Part shown: one piece after another, positions 1 through 6,865 of the stretch
How the letters are laid out: each line of letters starts with the position of its first letter
Position numbering within the stretch: the stretch's first letter is position 1
Source: Rhodospirillaceae bacterium
GTDB taxonomy: Bacteria > Pseudomonadota > Alphaproteobacteria > DSM-16000 > Inquilinaceae
Direction: 5' to 3'
DNA length: 9,069 nucleotides
NCBI GenBank assembly: GCA_020425485.1
Contig: JAGQRL010000135.1
Location: 1-9,069 of the forward strand
Translations under genes and position numbers: made by a program
The notes under the pieces: generated by a model
Told to the model about the DNA's origin: nothing
The model's database searches: none
Seen by the model: the letters and a program-made list of their open reading frames with translations, nothing else

Positions 1-582
1 GTGCGCCGCTTCAACCCCAGCCACCAGTGGGTCCACAACCGCATCCGGAAGGGCGAACTGAAGGTCTTGCAGATGGACGTGCAGACCTTCTTTTTTCGCC
101 GCACCAACCTGAATGCGCTGGGCGAGCCGCGCACCTGGACCGACCATCTGCTGTGGCACCACGCCTGCCACACGGTCGACCTGTTCCAGTACCAGACGGG
201 CGAAGTGGCGTCGCACGCCTTCGGGCTGCAGGGTCCCACCCACCCGGAGCTGGGCATCGCCATGGATATGGCGATCGGCATGAAGGTGCCGTCCGGTGCC
301 GTGTGCACGCTGTCGCTGTCCTTCAACAACGAAGGCCCGCTGGGCACCTACTTCCGCTACATCTGCGACAACGGCACCTACATCGCCCGCTATGACGACC
401 TGTATGACGGCCGGGACAACCTGATCGACCTGACCGGCGTGGCGGTGTCCACCAACGGCGTGGAGTTGATCGACCGCGAGTTCGTCTCGGCCATCGCCGA
501 AGGGCGCGAGCCCAACGCCTCGGTCCGCCAGTGCCTGCCGGCGATGCAGACGCTGGACCGGATCGAGACGGTGCTGCGGTGA
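1..582 (+). CDS. ligC: 4-carboxy-2-hydroxymuconate-6-semialdehyde dehydrogenase, C-terminal part (partial)
   Basis: NAD(P)-dependent oxidoreductase of the Gfo/Idh/MocA family. LigC/PmdC oxidises the ring-cleavage product of protocatechuate 4,5-dioxygenase (as its hemiacetal) to 2-pyrone-4,6-dicarboxylate in the cytoplasm. The 193 visible residues are the substrate-binding half. They include the RRFNPSHQ segment at the very start, WTDHLLWHHACHTVD (about 46-60) with the conserved H57 and D60, GPTHPELGIAMDM (78-90) and LSLSFNNEGPLGTYFRYICDNGTYIARYDD (104-133), a combination I recall as typical of LigC rather than of sugar dehydrogenases. LigC proteins are about 315 residues, so roughly 120 residues with the Rossmann nucleotide-binding fold lie upstream. 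The GTG at base 1 is therefore an internal valine codon, not a start. The stop TGA (580-582) abuts the next gene closely. Family assignment is firm; the exact substrate is inferred. Confidence 0.85.
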   Translation: MRRFNPSHQWVHNRIRKGELKVLQMDVQTFFFRRTNLNALGEPRTWTDHLLWHHACHTVDLFQYQTGEVASHAFGLQGPTHPELGIAMDMAIGMKVPSGAVCTLSLSFNNEGPLGTYFRYICDNGTYIARYDDLYDGRDNLIDLTGVAVSTNGVELIDREFVSAIAEGREPNASVRQCLPAMQTLDRIETVLR

Positions 583-596
583 GGACGCCGGCGGCC

Positions 597-1586
597 ATGC
601 AGCGGGCACTCGGTCCCTTCACCATCTCCGCCATCGGCTTCGGCTGCATGAACGTGTCGCACGGCTACCTGCCGCGGCCGGACAAGCAGGCCTCAATCAG
701 GGTGCTGAACGCAGCACTCGATGCCGGCTACACCCACCTGGACACGGCCGCCCTCTATGGCTTCGGCGCCAACGAGGAGATCGTCGGCGAAGCGGTGATG
801 CACCGCCGCGACGAGTTCGTGCTGGCCAGCAAATGCGGGCTGTTCCGCGGGCCGGACGGCAACCGCGCCATCGATGGCCGGCCGGCCTCCATCAAGGCCA
901 TGTGCGACGCCGCACTGGCCCGCCTCCGCACCGAAGTGATCGACCTCTACTACCTGCACCGGCTCGACCGGTCGGTGCCCATCGAGGAGAGCACCGGGGC
1001 GCTGGCGGAGCTGGTGGCCGCAGGCAAGGTGCGCAGCATCGGCCTGTCGGAGGTGTCGGCGGCAACCCTGCGCCGCGCCCACGCCGTGCACCCCATCGCC
1101 GCGGTGCAGACCGAATACTCCTTGTGGACGCGCAACCCGGAAATCGCGCTGCTGGCTGCCTGCCGCGAGCTGGGTACCGCCTTCGTTGCCTTCTCCCCGC
1201 TCGCCCGCGGCTTCCTCACCGGCAAGCTGCGCGACGTGTCCGGCCTGTTGTCCGGCGATCTGCGCAGCGCCATGCCGCGCTTCAAAGCCGGCACCTATGC
1301 CGAAAACCTCAAGCTGCTGGACGGCATGGAGGAGGTGGCGGCGGAGGTGGGCTGCACCATGGCGCAACTGGCGCTGGCCTGGATGCTGGCCAAGGGCGAG
1401 CACATCGTGCCGATCCCCGGCACCACCCGGATCGATCATCTGCAGGAGAATTTCGGCGCCGCCCAGGTGCGCCTGCCGGAACATGCGGTGGCCCGTCTCG
1501 ACTCCCTCATCAACCAGCACACGGTGCAGGGAGCCCGGTACGACGCCGCGAACCAGAGCGACGTCGACACCGAGGAGTTCGTCTGA
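597..1586 (+). CDS. Aldo/keto reductase
   Basis: Cytoplasmic NADPH-type aldo/keto reductase, 329 residues, a usual length for the family. It starts directly with the first barrel strand (MQRALGPFTISAIGFG). The catalytic tetrad is visible: D49 in THLDTA, Y54 in ALYGFG, K79 in LASKCG, and H121 in YYLHRLD. Further family blocks are KVRSIGLSEVS, AFSPLARGFLTGKL and, near the C terminus, IPGTTRIDHLQEN, which binds the cofactor 2'-phosphate in relatives. The start is uncertain: ATG 597 has GAGGA at 581-585, while an in-frame GTG at 579 would overlap the ligC stop by four bases (GTGA) and add six residues. Either way it follows ligC without a gap and is probably translated from the same mRNA. It may reduce or oxidise an aldehyde or ketone in the same catabolic route, but no substrate can be assigned. 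Confidence 0.93.
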   Translation: MQRALGPFTISAIGFGCMNVSHGYLPRPDKQASIRVLNAALDAGYTHLDTAALYGFGANEEIVGEAVMHRRDEFVLASKCGLFRGPDGNRAIDGRPASIKAMCDAALARLRTEVIDLYYLHRLDRSVPIEESTGALAELVAAGKVRSIGLSEVSAATLRRAHAVHPIAAVQTEYSLWTRNPEIALLAACRELGTAFVAFSPLARGFLTGKLRDVSGLLSGDLRSAMPRFKAGTYAENLKLLDGMEEVAAEVGCTMAQLALAWMLAKGEHIVPIPGTTRIDHLQENFGAAQVRLPEHAVARLDSLINQHTVQGARYDAANQSDVDTEEFV

Positions 1587-1656
1587 CGGCCCGTCGTTCG
1601 GCACGTGCGGAAAAAAGAACGGAACTTACCGCTCACAACCGGTTAGGGAGGACCCC

Positions 1657-2679
1657 ATGATCAACCGCGCCTTGCTTGCCACCGCCGGTGGCCTGATCGC
1701 CTTCGCGGCAGCCCAGCCCGCTGCCGCCCAGGACGTGACCTTGACCTTCGCCCATTTCTGGCCGGCGGTGTCGTCCACCCACACCGACCTGTTCGAGGCG
1801 TGGGCCAACCGCGTGGCCGAAGAGTCCGATGGCCGCATCGCGGTGGAGATCTACCCGTCGGCCGCCCTGGCTGCCCCGCCGGCGCAGTATGAAGCGGTGA
1901 TCAGCGGCATCGCCGACATGACCGCCACGGTGCTGGGCTACACGGCCAACCGCTTCCCGCTGAGCCAGGTCGTGGAGCTGCCCGGCATCTCCCACAACGC
2001 CGCCCACGGCTCGTGCATCCTCCAGGGTCTGTACGACGAAGGCCTGCTGGACAGCGAGTTCGAGGACACCCACCCGCTGTTCCTGTTCACCCACGGCCCC
2101 GGCCACATCCACACCACCGATGTGCTGGTGCAGGAGCCCTCGGACCTGGCCGGCCTGCGCATCCGCCGGCCCACCACCGTGGTGGCCAGCCTGCTGGAAA
2201 GCCTGGGCGCCCAGCCGGTCGGCATGCCGGCACCGGAATCCTACACCGCCATGCAGCGCGGCGTGATCGACGGCGTGGCCCTGCCCTGGGAAGGCGCCTT
2301 CGTGTTCCGCCTGAACGAGCTGGCCAACAACCACACCGAGGTGGGCGGCCTCTACACGCTCGCCTTCGTGGTGACGATGAACCGCGATGTCTACGAAGGC
2401 ATGCCGGAAGACCTGCGGGCGGTGATCGACGGCAACACCGGCGAGGAATGGTCGCAGACCGCCGCTTCGGTGTTCGATGCGCTCGACGTGCGCGGCCGCG
2501 CCGACGCGGTGGAGCGGGGCCACACCATCTACACGGTGGAAGGCGGCATCGAGAACCCGGCCTGGCAGCCGCTGCTGCAAGGGGCCGCGGAAGCCTACAT
2601 CGCCGATCTGGAATCCCAGGGCCTGCCGGGCCAGGCCGTTTACGACCGCGCCCTGGAACTGGCCGCGACCTGCGAGTAG
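1657..2679 (+). CDS. dctP: TRAP transporter periplasmic solute-binding protein (DctP family)
   Basis: Periplasmic receptor of a tripartite ATP-independent transporter, 340 residues. It binds an organic acid and hands it to the membrane pair encoded next. An N-terminal signal peptide is clear: MINR, a hydrophobic core, and an A-A-A site with cleavage likely after A24, giving a mature start at QDVTLTFAHFWP. The TRAP signature is DLAGLRIRRPTTV (163-175), where R170 matches the conserved arginine that salt-bridges the ligand carboxylate in SiaP-type proteins. It is followed by the ESYTAMQRGVIDGVALPWEG helix (194-213). Start ATG 1657 is fixed by a strong Shine-Dalgarno AGGGAGGA at 1645-1652. The 70-nt gap from the aldo/keto reductase has no clear terminator, so read-through from ligC is likely. 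The substrate is probably a carboxylate. Aromatic or pyrone acids are plausible from the ligC neighbour, but this is inference. Confidence 0.93.
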   Translation: MINRALLATAGGLIAFAAAQPAAAQDVTLTFAHFWPAVSSTHTDLFEAWANRVAEESDGRIAVEIYPSAALAAPPAQYEAVISGIADMTATVLGYTANRFPLSQVVELPGISHNAAHGSCILQGLYDEGLLDSEFEDTHPLFLFTHGPGHIHTTDVLVQEPSDLAGLRIRRPTTVVASLLESLGAQPVGMPAPESYTAMQRGVIDGVALPWEGAFVFRLNELANNHTEVGGLYTLAFVVTMNRDVYEGMPEDLRAVIDGNTGEEWSQTAASVFDALDVRGRADAVERGHTIYTVEGGIENPAWQPLLQGAAEAYIADLESQGLPGQAVYDRALELAATCE

Positions 2680-2686
2680 CCACCAG

Positions 2687-2710
2687 CGGGCGGACCCACC
2701 GGTCCGCCCG
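2687..2710 (+). terminator. GC-rich stem-loop just after dctP (attenuator or mRNA-protecting hairpin)
   Basis: A perfect 10-bp stem, CGGGCGGACC (2687-2696) and GGTCCGCCCG (2701-2710), with a 4-nt CACC loop, begins 8 nt after the dctP stop. No T-run follows, so it is a poor full terminator. In binding-protein operons such as mal, stem-loops in this position protect the upstream mRNA from 3' exonucleases or partly stop transcription, so the receptor is made in excess over the permease. That role is inferred here from position. Confidence 0.6.
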
Positions 2711-2748
2711 ACCACCGGACGGACTTGAACCTGCATGGATCGCCCCCC

Positions 2749-2789
2749 GCCCCGTCCGCGCCACCCCGGACGGATCGGGCGGACGGGGC
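2749..2789 (+). other. Second stem-loop in the dctP-dctQ gap
   Basis: Perfect 11-bp arms GCCCCGTCCGC (2749-2759) and GCGGACGGGGC (2779-2789) enclose a 19-nt loop. The motif CCGGACGGA occurs at 2715-2723 and again in this loop at 2766-2774, so the gap looks partly built from repeated sequence. It lies 55 nt before dctQ and would fold in the same mRNA as the first stem-loop. Function unknown; a role in dctP mRNA stability or in dampening dctQM expression is inferred. Confidence 0.45.
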
Positions 2790-2844
2790 TTCCACCACCG
2801 ATCGTTCCCGACCGGCGGGCTTTCCGGGAGGGGGAGCCGGAGCG

Positions 2845-3405
2845 ATGAGACGGTTATTCAAGGCATCCCACACCATCGCCCATGGCCTGCACATGGTCAG
2901 CGGGGTGCTGCTGGTGGCCATGGTGGTCACCGTCCTCTTGGACGTGCTCAGCCGCACGGTGTTCGGCGTTACCGACGGCGATATCGATATCACCTTCCCC
3001 GGCGGGGTGGAGATCGTCAGCTACAGCCTGCTGTTCTCCGTGCTGCTGGCGCTGCCCTATTCGGTGAACCGCGGCCAGGTGATCGTGGACATCTTCACCG
3101 AGGTGTTCCCCGAAGGCGTGAAGCGGGCCATGGCGGCCGCCTACAATCTGGGGTTCACGGCCCTCGGGCTCGGCATGGCGGTGGCCTTCTTTCACTCCGT
3201 CGGCACCACGCTGGCGAGCGGTGAGACGACCCAGGATCTGCATATCCCGCTCTACCTCATCTACGCAGCGGTCAGCGCCATCACCGCCATGCTCGGCCTG
3301 CGCGCCCTGCTGGTCTCCATCGAACAGTTCCTCGACAGCCGCCGCCGCCCGCGCGACCCGCTGGTGAGCCTCGACAAGAGCCGCGACCAGGGAGCCGCAT
3401 CGTGA
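2845..3405 (+). CDS. dctQ: TRAP transporter small permease subunit (DctQ family)
   Basis: Four-helix small membrane subunit of the TRAP transporter, 186 residues, which pairs with the large DctM subunit in the inner membrane. Hydrophobic stretches lie at about 16-36, 55-72, 97-118 and 134-157. Family features are the LLDVLSRTVFG end of helix 1, FPGGVEIVSYSLLFSVLLALPYSVNRGQVIVDIF (51-84) and LHIPLYLIYAAVSA (132-145). The tail is basic and cytoplasmic (SRRRPRDP). ATG 2845 is chosen because GGGAGGGGGA (2826-2835) and GGAG (2839-2842) precede it and helix 1 follows soon after. An upstream TTG at 2725 would add 40 proline/glycine-rich residues across the stem-loops, which do not look like protein. 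The stop overlaps the dctM start by four bases (GTGA, 3402-3405), indicating coupled translation. Confidence 0.9.
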   Translation: MRRLFKASHTIAHGLHMVSGVLLVAMVVTVLLDVLSRTVFGVTDGDIDITFPGGVEIVSYSLLFSVLLALPYSVNRGQVIVDIFTEVFPEGVKRAMAAAYNLGFTALGLGMAVAFFHSVGTTLASGETTQDLHIPLYLIYAAVSAITAMLGLRALLVSIEQFLDSRRRPRDPLVSLDKSRDQGAAS

Positions 3406-4688
3406 GCGCGCCCATTCTCGGAACCCTGTGCATCGTCGGCATGCTGCTGATGATCGCCCTGCGCATGCCGGTGGCCCTGGCCATGGCGGTTACCGGCTTT
3501 GTCGGCTTCGGGCTGATCCGCACCTTCGATGCCTCCTTCGCCATCCTCGATTCCGGCCCCTTCGAGGTGCTGTCCAACTACGGCTTCAGCCCCATCCCCA
3601 TGTTCATCTTCATGGGCGTGCTGGCGTCGAAGGCGCGCATGTCGGCGGAGCTGTTCGCCGGCGCCCGCGCCCTGTTCGGCGGATGGCGCGGCGGCATGGC
3701 CTTGGCGGCGGTGTCGTCCTGCGGCGTCTTCTCCGCCATTTCCGGGTCCTCGCTGGCCACCGCGGCCAGCATGGCGCGGGTGGCCCTGCCGGAGATGCTG
3801 GCGCGCGGCTACGCCCGCTCGCTGGCCACCGGCACGCTGGCCGCCGGCGGCACGCTGGGCATCATGATCCCGCCCTCCATCGCCCTGCTGCTCTACGCGC
3901 TGATCACCGAGCAGTCGGTGGGCGACATGTTCATCGCCGGCATCCTGCCGGGCTTCCTGGGGCTGGGGCTCTACTGTGCGGCCATCGCCCTGGTGGTGCT
4001 GATCAAGCCCTCGCTCGCCGAACCGGGCGATCCCACCACGCTGCGCGAGAAGATCGTCGGCCTGAAGGGGCTGGCCCCCTTCGGGCTGATCTTCGCCATC
4101 ATCATCGGCGGCATCTACGGCGGCGTTTTCACGCCATCGGAAGCCGCCGCCTTCGGAGCGGCCGGCGCCTTCGTCATCGCCCTGGTGCGCGGCATGACGT
4201 GGAAGGACTTCCGCAGTGCGGTGGAAGAGACGCTGTTCCTCACCGCCATGATCTTCTTCATGATCATCGGCGCGGAGATCTTCGGCTACTTCCTCTCGGT
4301 CTCGCGCATCTCGTTCTCGCTGACGCAGTTCGTGGCGGGGCTGGACCTGCCGCCCTACGCCATCCTGATGTGCGTGCTGCTGCTCTACATGGTGCTGGGC
4401 TGCGTGATGGACGCCATCGCCATGCTGCTGCTGACCGTCCCGGTTGTATATCCGGTGATTTACAACGCGGGATTCGATCCAATATGGTTTGGCATCATTA
4501 CGGTGATCGCGGTGGAAATGGGCCTGATCACCCCGCCCGTGGGCATGAACGTGTTCGTCATCAAATCGGTGGCACCTGAGGTGCCGATCGGCGACATCTT
4601 CAAGGGCGTGCTCCCCTTCGTCCTGTCCGATATCGTCCGCCTGGCGCTGCTGATCCTGTTCCCGGGTCTGGCGCTGGCGCTGCTATAG
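3402..4688 (+). CDS. dctM: TRAP transporter large permease subunit (DctM family)
   Basis: Large membrane subunit that carries the ion-coupled transport path, 428 residues and very hydrophobic throughout, as expected for about 11-12 helices. Family blocks in order: IPMFIFMGVLASKARM (65-80), GSSLATAASMARVALPEMLARGY (115-137), ATGTLAAGGTLGIMIPPSIALLLYALITEQS (142-172) with the re-entrant GTLGIMIPPS hairpin, GGVFTPSEAAAFGA (240-253), and the matching C-terminal hairpin EMGLITPPVGMNVFVIK (372-388). Start GTG 3402 overlaps the dctQ stop by four bases, and AGGGA (3389-3393) is a plausible ribosome site. Together with dctP and dctQ it forms a complete transporter. A patch at about 4441-4500 is poorer in GC than the rest of the gene. 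Confidence 0.94.
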   Translation: MSAPILGTLCIVGMLLMIALRMPVALAMAVTGFVGFGLIRTFDASFAILDSGPFEVLSNYGFSPIPMFIFMGVLASKARMSAELFAGARALFGGWRGGMALAAVSSCGVFSAISGSSLATAASMARVALPEMLARGYARSLATGTLAAGGTLGIMIPPSIALLLYALITEQSVGDMFIAGILPGFLGLGLYCAAIALVVLIKPSLAEPGDPTTLREKIVGLKGLAPFGLIFAIIIGGIYGGVFTPSEAAAFGAAGAFVIALVRGMTWKDFRSAVEETLFLTAMIFFMIIGAEIFGYFLSVSRISFSLTQFVAGLDLPPYAILMCVLLLYMVLGCVMDAIAMLLLTVPVVYPVIYNAGFDPIWFGIITVIAVEMGLITPPVGMNVFVIKSVAPEVPIGDIFKGVLPFVLSDIVRLALLILFPGLALALL

Positions 4689-4698
4689 GGCTGAGACC

Positions 4699-5097
4699 AT
4701 GGCGAAAGTGGAATGGAAGCCGGAATACAGCGTCGGCAACGCCGCCATCGATGCCGACCACCAGGGCCTGTTCGCCCTGGTGCAGGAGCTGGAAGAGGCC
4801 GACATGACCGACGGCTTCCTCGACACCATCCTCTGGCGCCTGGAACAGTACGCCGCCGGCCATTTCGCCCGCGAAGAGGCGATGATGCGCAAGGGCGGCT
4901 ATCCCGACCTGGAAGAGCACATGGCCGGCCACCGCGCCTTCGTGGAGTGGCTGGATACGGTGAAGATCACCTACCGCCGCGCCGCCGAAAGCCCGTTTGA
5001 GATCGGCGACATGGTCAACGCCTTCCTGGAGCGCTGGCTGGTGGAGCATATCCTGGAAGAGGATATGGATTACCGCGACTATGTGGTGAAAACCTAG
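4699..5097 (+). CDS. Bacteriohemerythrin (single-domain O2-binding protein)
   Basis: Small cytoplasmic non-haem diiron protein, 132 residues, the usual length of stand-alone bacterial hemerythrins, which bind O2 reversibly. All seven iron ligands can be placed: H21 in IDADHQGLF, H55 and E59 in HFAREE, H74 and H78 in EEHMAGH, and H117 and D122 in VEHILEED. The N-terminal VEWKPEYSVGNAAID is also family-typical. The start lies 10 nt after the dctM stop, and an AGGG overlapping that stop (4687-4690) is the likely ribosome site, so it is probably the last gene of the TRAP operon. Proposed roles of such proteins are O2 storage, delivery to oxygenases, or O2/iron sensing. Pairing with an oxygenolytic aromatic pathway would fit O2 delivery, but this is inference. 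No signalling domain is fused to it. Confidence 0.92.
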   Translation: MAKVEWKPEYSVGNAAIDADHQGLFALVQELEEADMTDGFLDTILWRLEQYAAGHFAREEAMMRKGGYPDLEEHMAGHRAFVEWLDTVKITYRRAAESPFEIGDMVNAFLERWLVEHILEEDMDYRDYVVKT

Positions 5098-5267
5098 GCA
5101 CGCTTTCAGTTCAAGGTGGTGGGCGCCTGTCCCGCCGGAATCCGTGCCCGTCCTACCACCGCAGCCCGCCATGGAACGTAGCCAGGGGCCGCTGGCTTGT
5201 GCTATCTCATTGAGAATACACGTCGGGGCTGCACCCGGCGCCGAACCACAAGAAAAGAGAGAGTGAC
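5098..5267. other. Gap between bacteriohemerythrin and pfp
   Basis: This 170-nt non-coding gap should hold the end of the TRAP operon and the start of the pfp unit. A stem of 9 bp with one G-T pair is formed by GGTGGTGGG (5115-5123) and CCTACCACC (5152-5160), with a 28-nt loop containing a small CGG-AAT-CCG hairpin. No T-run follows, so a terminator role is weak. The segment 5196-5220 is relatively AT-rich and the best place for a promoter, but I could not fit a -35/-10 pair with normal spacing. Confidence 0.35.
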
Positions 5268-6500
5268 ATGCTGAGAGGCAAAGCCATCGTGGCCCAGGGG
5301 GGAGGGCCGACCGCGGTGATCAACGAGTCGCTGGCCGGCGTGGTGGTCGAAAGCCGCAAGGTGCCGCAGGTGGACCGGATCTACGGCGCCTTCCACGGCG
5401 TCCGCGGCATCGTCAACGAAGAGCTGGTGGACCTCACCCAGGAGACCACCCACAACATGGAGGAAGTGGCGAAGACCCCCTCCTCCGCGTTGGGCAGCAC
5501 CCGCGACAAGCCCGACCTGAAGTACTGCCAGGAAATCTTCAAGGTGCTGAAGGCACACGAGATCTCCACGTTCTTCTACATCGGCGGCAACGACTCCTCA
5601 GACACGCTGCGGATCGTCAGCGAGGAAGCGCGCAAGGGCGACTATCGCCTGCGCTGCATCCACATCCCCAAGACGATCGACAACGATCTGGTGATCAACG
5701 ACCACTGCCCGGGCTTTCCGTCCGCGGCGCGCTACGTCGCCTCGGCGTTCTCCGGCTTCAACCTGGACAACGCGGCCCTGCCCGGCATCTATCTCGGCGT
5801 CGTCATGGGCCGCCATGCCGGCTTCCTCACCGCCGCATCGGCGCTGGGCCACAAGTACCCCGATGACGGGCCGCACCTGATCTACGTGCCCGAGCGCACC
5901 TTCGAAATCGACAAGTTCCTCACCGATGTGAAGTCCACCTACGAGCGCTATGGCCGCTGCGTGATCGCCGTGTCGGAAGGCATCCACGACGGCGACGGCA
6001 CGCCGATCATGACCAAGCTGGCCGAAACCGTGGAAAAGGATGCCCACGGCAACGTCCAGCTTTCCGGGACCGGCGCGCTGGCCGACCTGCTGGTGGCCGA
6101 GATCAAGGCCAAGACCGGCATCACCCGGGTGCGCGGCGACACGCTGGGGTACGCCCAGCGCTCCTTCCTCGGTTGCGTCTCGGATGTCGATCAGCGGGAA
6201 GCCCGCGAGGTCGGCGAAAAGGCGGTGCAGTACGCCCGCTGGCGCGAAGAGGACGGCACGGTGGTGATCCACCGCACCGGCTTCTATTCGGTGGAATATC
6301 ACCTGCATCCGCTGTCGGACGTCGCCGGCAAGACCAAGGTGATGCCCGACGAGTTCATCAACGAAAGCGGCACCGGGGTTACCGACCAGTTCCGGCTCTA
6401 CCTGCGCCCGCTGCTGGGCTCGGGCATGCCCAACGCCTTCCGGCTGCGCAACTACATGGTGCCAAAGGTGCTGGGCCTCGGGGCCGACGGCGCCAGCTAG
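5268..6500 (+). CDS. pfp: Pyrophosphate--fructose 6-phosphate 1-phosphotransferase
   Basis: Cytoplasmic glycolytic enzyme using pyrophosphate instead of ATP to convert fructose 6-phosphate to fructose 1,6-bisphosphate. The reaction is reversible and can serve gluconeogenesis. 410 residues, the range of the longer PPi-type enzymes. Motifs: QGGGPTAVIN (10-19) phosphate loop; IGGNDSSDT (105-113), where the glycine that lets ATP bind is replaced by D109; PKTIDND (134-140) with K135 and catalytic D138, diagnostic for the PPi-dependent type; MGRHAGF (180-186) and PER (208-210) binding the sugar phosphate. ATG 5268 has a purine-rich AGAAAAGAGAGAG (5251-5263) upstream. It is separated from both neighbours by non-coding gaps, so it is probably monocistronic. 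Related PPi-PFKs are known in Rhodospirillum rubrum and other proteobacteria, several of which lack an ATP-PFK. Confidence 0.93.
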   Translation: MLRGKAIVAQGGGPTAVINESLAGVVVESRKVPQVDRIYGAFHGVRGIVNEELVDLTQETTHNMEEVAKTPSSALGSTRDKPDLKYCQEIFKVLKAHEISTFFYIGGNDSSDTLRIVSEEARKGDYRLRCIHIPKTIDNDLVINDHCPGFPSAARYVASAFSGFNLDNAALPGIYLGVVMGRHAGFLTAASALGHKYPDDGPHLIYVPERTFEIDKFLTDVKSTYERYGRCVIAVSEGIHDGDGTPIMTKLAETVEKDAHGNVQLSGTGALADLLVAEIKAKTGITRVRGDTLGYAQRSFLGCVSDVDQREAREVGEKAVQYARWREEDGTVVIHRTGFYSVEYHLHPLSDVAGKTKVMPDEFINESGTGVTDQFRLYLRPLLGSGMPNAFRLRNYMVPKVLGLGADGAS

Positions 6501-6557
6501 GCCACGGGTCCGATCAGGCGCGAACGCGTCTGGCCGGACGTCGTGCTCCAGGCAATC

Positions 6558-6602
6558 GGGACCGGCCCCCGGGGCGGCTTGCGCCGCCATCGGGCCGGTC
6601 CC
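6558..6602. terminator. Strong two-level stem-loop downstream of pfp
   Basis: Perfect outer arms of 11 bp, GGGACCGGCCC (6558-6568) and GGGCCGGTCCC (6592-6602), enclose an inner perfect stem GGCGGC (6573-6578) and GCCGCC (6583-6588) with a TTGC tetraloop. It begins 57 nt after the pfp stop. There is no T-run on either side, so it is not a textbook intrinsic terminator. In very GC-rich genomes such stems are still common at operon ends and can stop transcription or protect the mRNA end. The assignment as end of the pfp unit is inferred. Confidence 0.55.
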
Positions 6603-6613
6603 AGCCCGCTCCC

Positions 6614-6657
6614 CCACCCTGCTCCCCGATTTGCCAATGGCTTGGGCGGCAGGGTGG
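6614..6657. other. Second stem-loop downstream of pfp
   Basis: Perfect 9-bp arms CCACCCTGC (6614-6622) and GCAGGGTGG (6649-6657) enclose a 26-nt loop with a small GCC-AAT-GGC hairpin (6633-6641). It follows the first stem-loop by 11 nt. It could form a tandem terminator with it. No T-run is present. Confidence 0.4.
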
Positions 6658-6865
6658 ACGGGAGGGCCGGTGCCACTCGAAGCGAAACGGTCTGGGAAGC
6701 CTCCCCACCGCCGGTGTCCGACGCGGCAGCCTACTGCGCCCGCCGTCCCGGCACGGCAACAGGCCCCGCCACACCGATCTCATCGACAAAGTGGGCATCC
6801 AAGGATGCCTGGTCAGTCGCCGCGGCCCCCTGCCCTGGACGAATTGTCGCTCCGCGTCTTGTTGA

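Noticed and set aside
1..3. GTG at base 1 as a true start of a shorter dehydrogenase
   Set aside because: The RRFNPSHQ segment sits in the middle of LigC proteins and the nucleotide-binding half would be missing. The window simply begins inside the gene.
1601..1608. GCACGTGC palindrome between the aldo/keto reductase and dctP as an operator or terminator
   Set aside because: It is only 8 bp and self-complementary without a loop. Such palindromes are expected often in GC-rich DNA, and no promoter could be matched to it.
1633..2736. Long - strand open frame opposite dctP
   Set aside because: It mirrors the codon bias of dctP and has no recognisable domain, while dctP has signal peptide, family motifs and a strong ribosome site.
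2725..2844. N-terminal extension of dctQ from TTG 2725
   Set aside because: The added residues are Pro/Gly/Ala/Arg-rich, overlap a stem-loop, and would put 40 residues ahead of helix 1, unlike the family. ATG 2845 has a better ribosome site.
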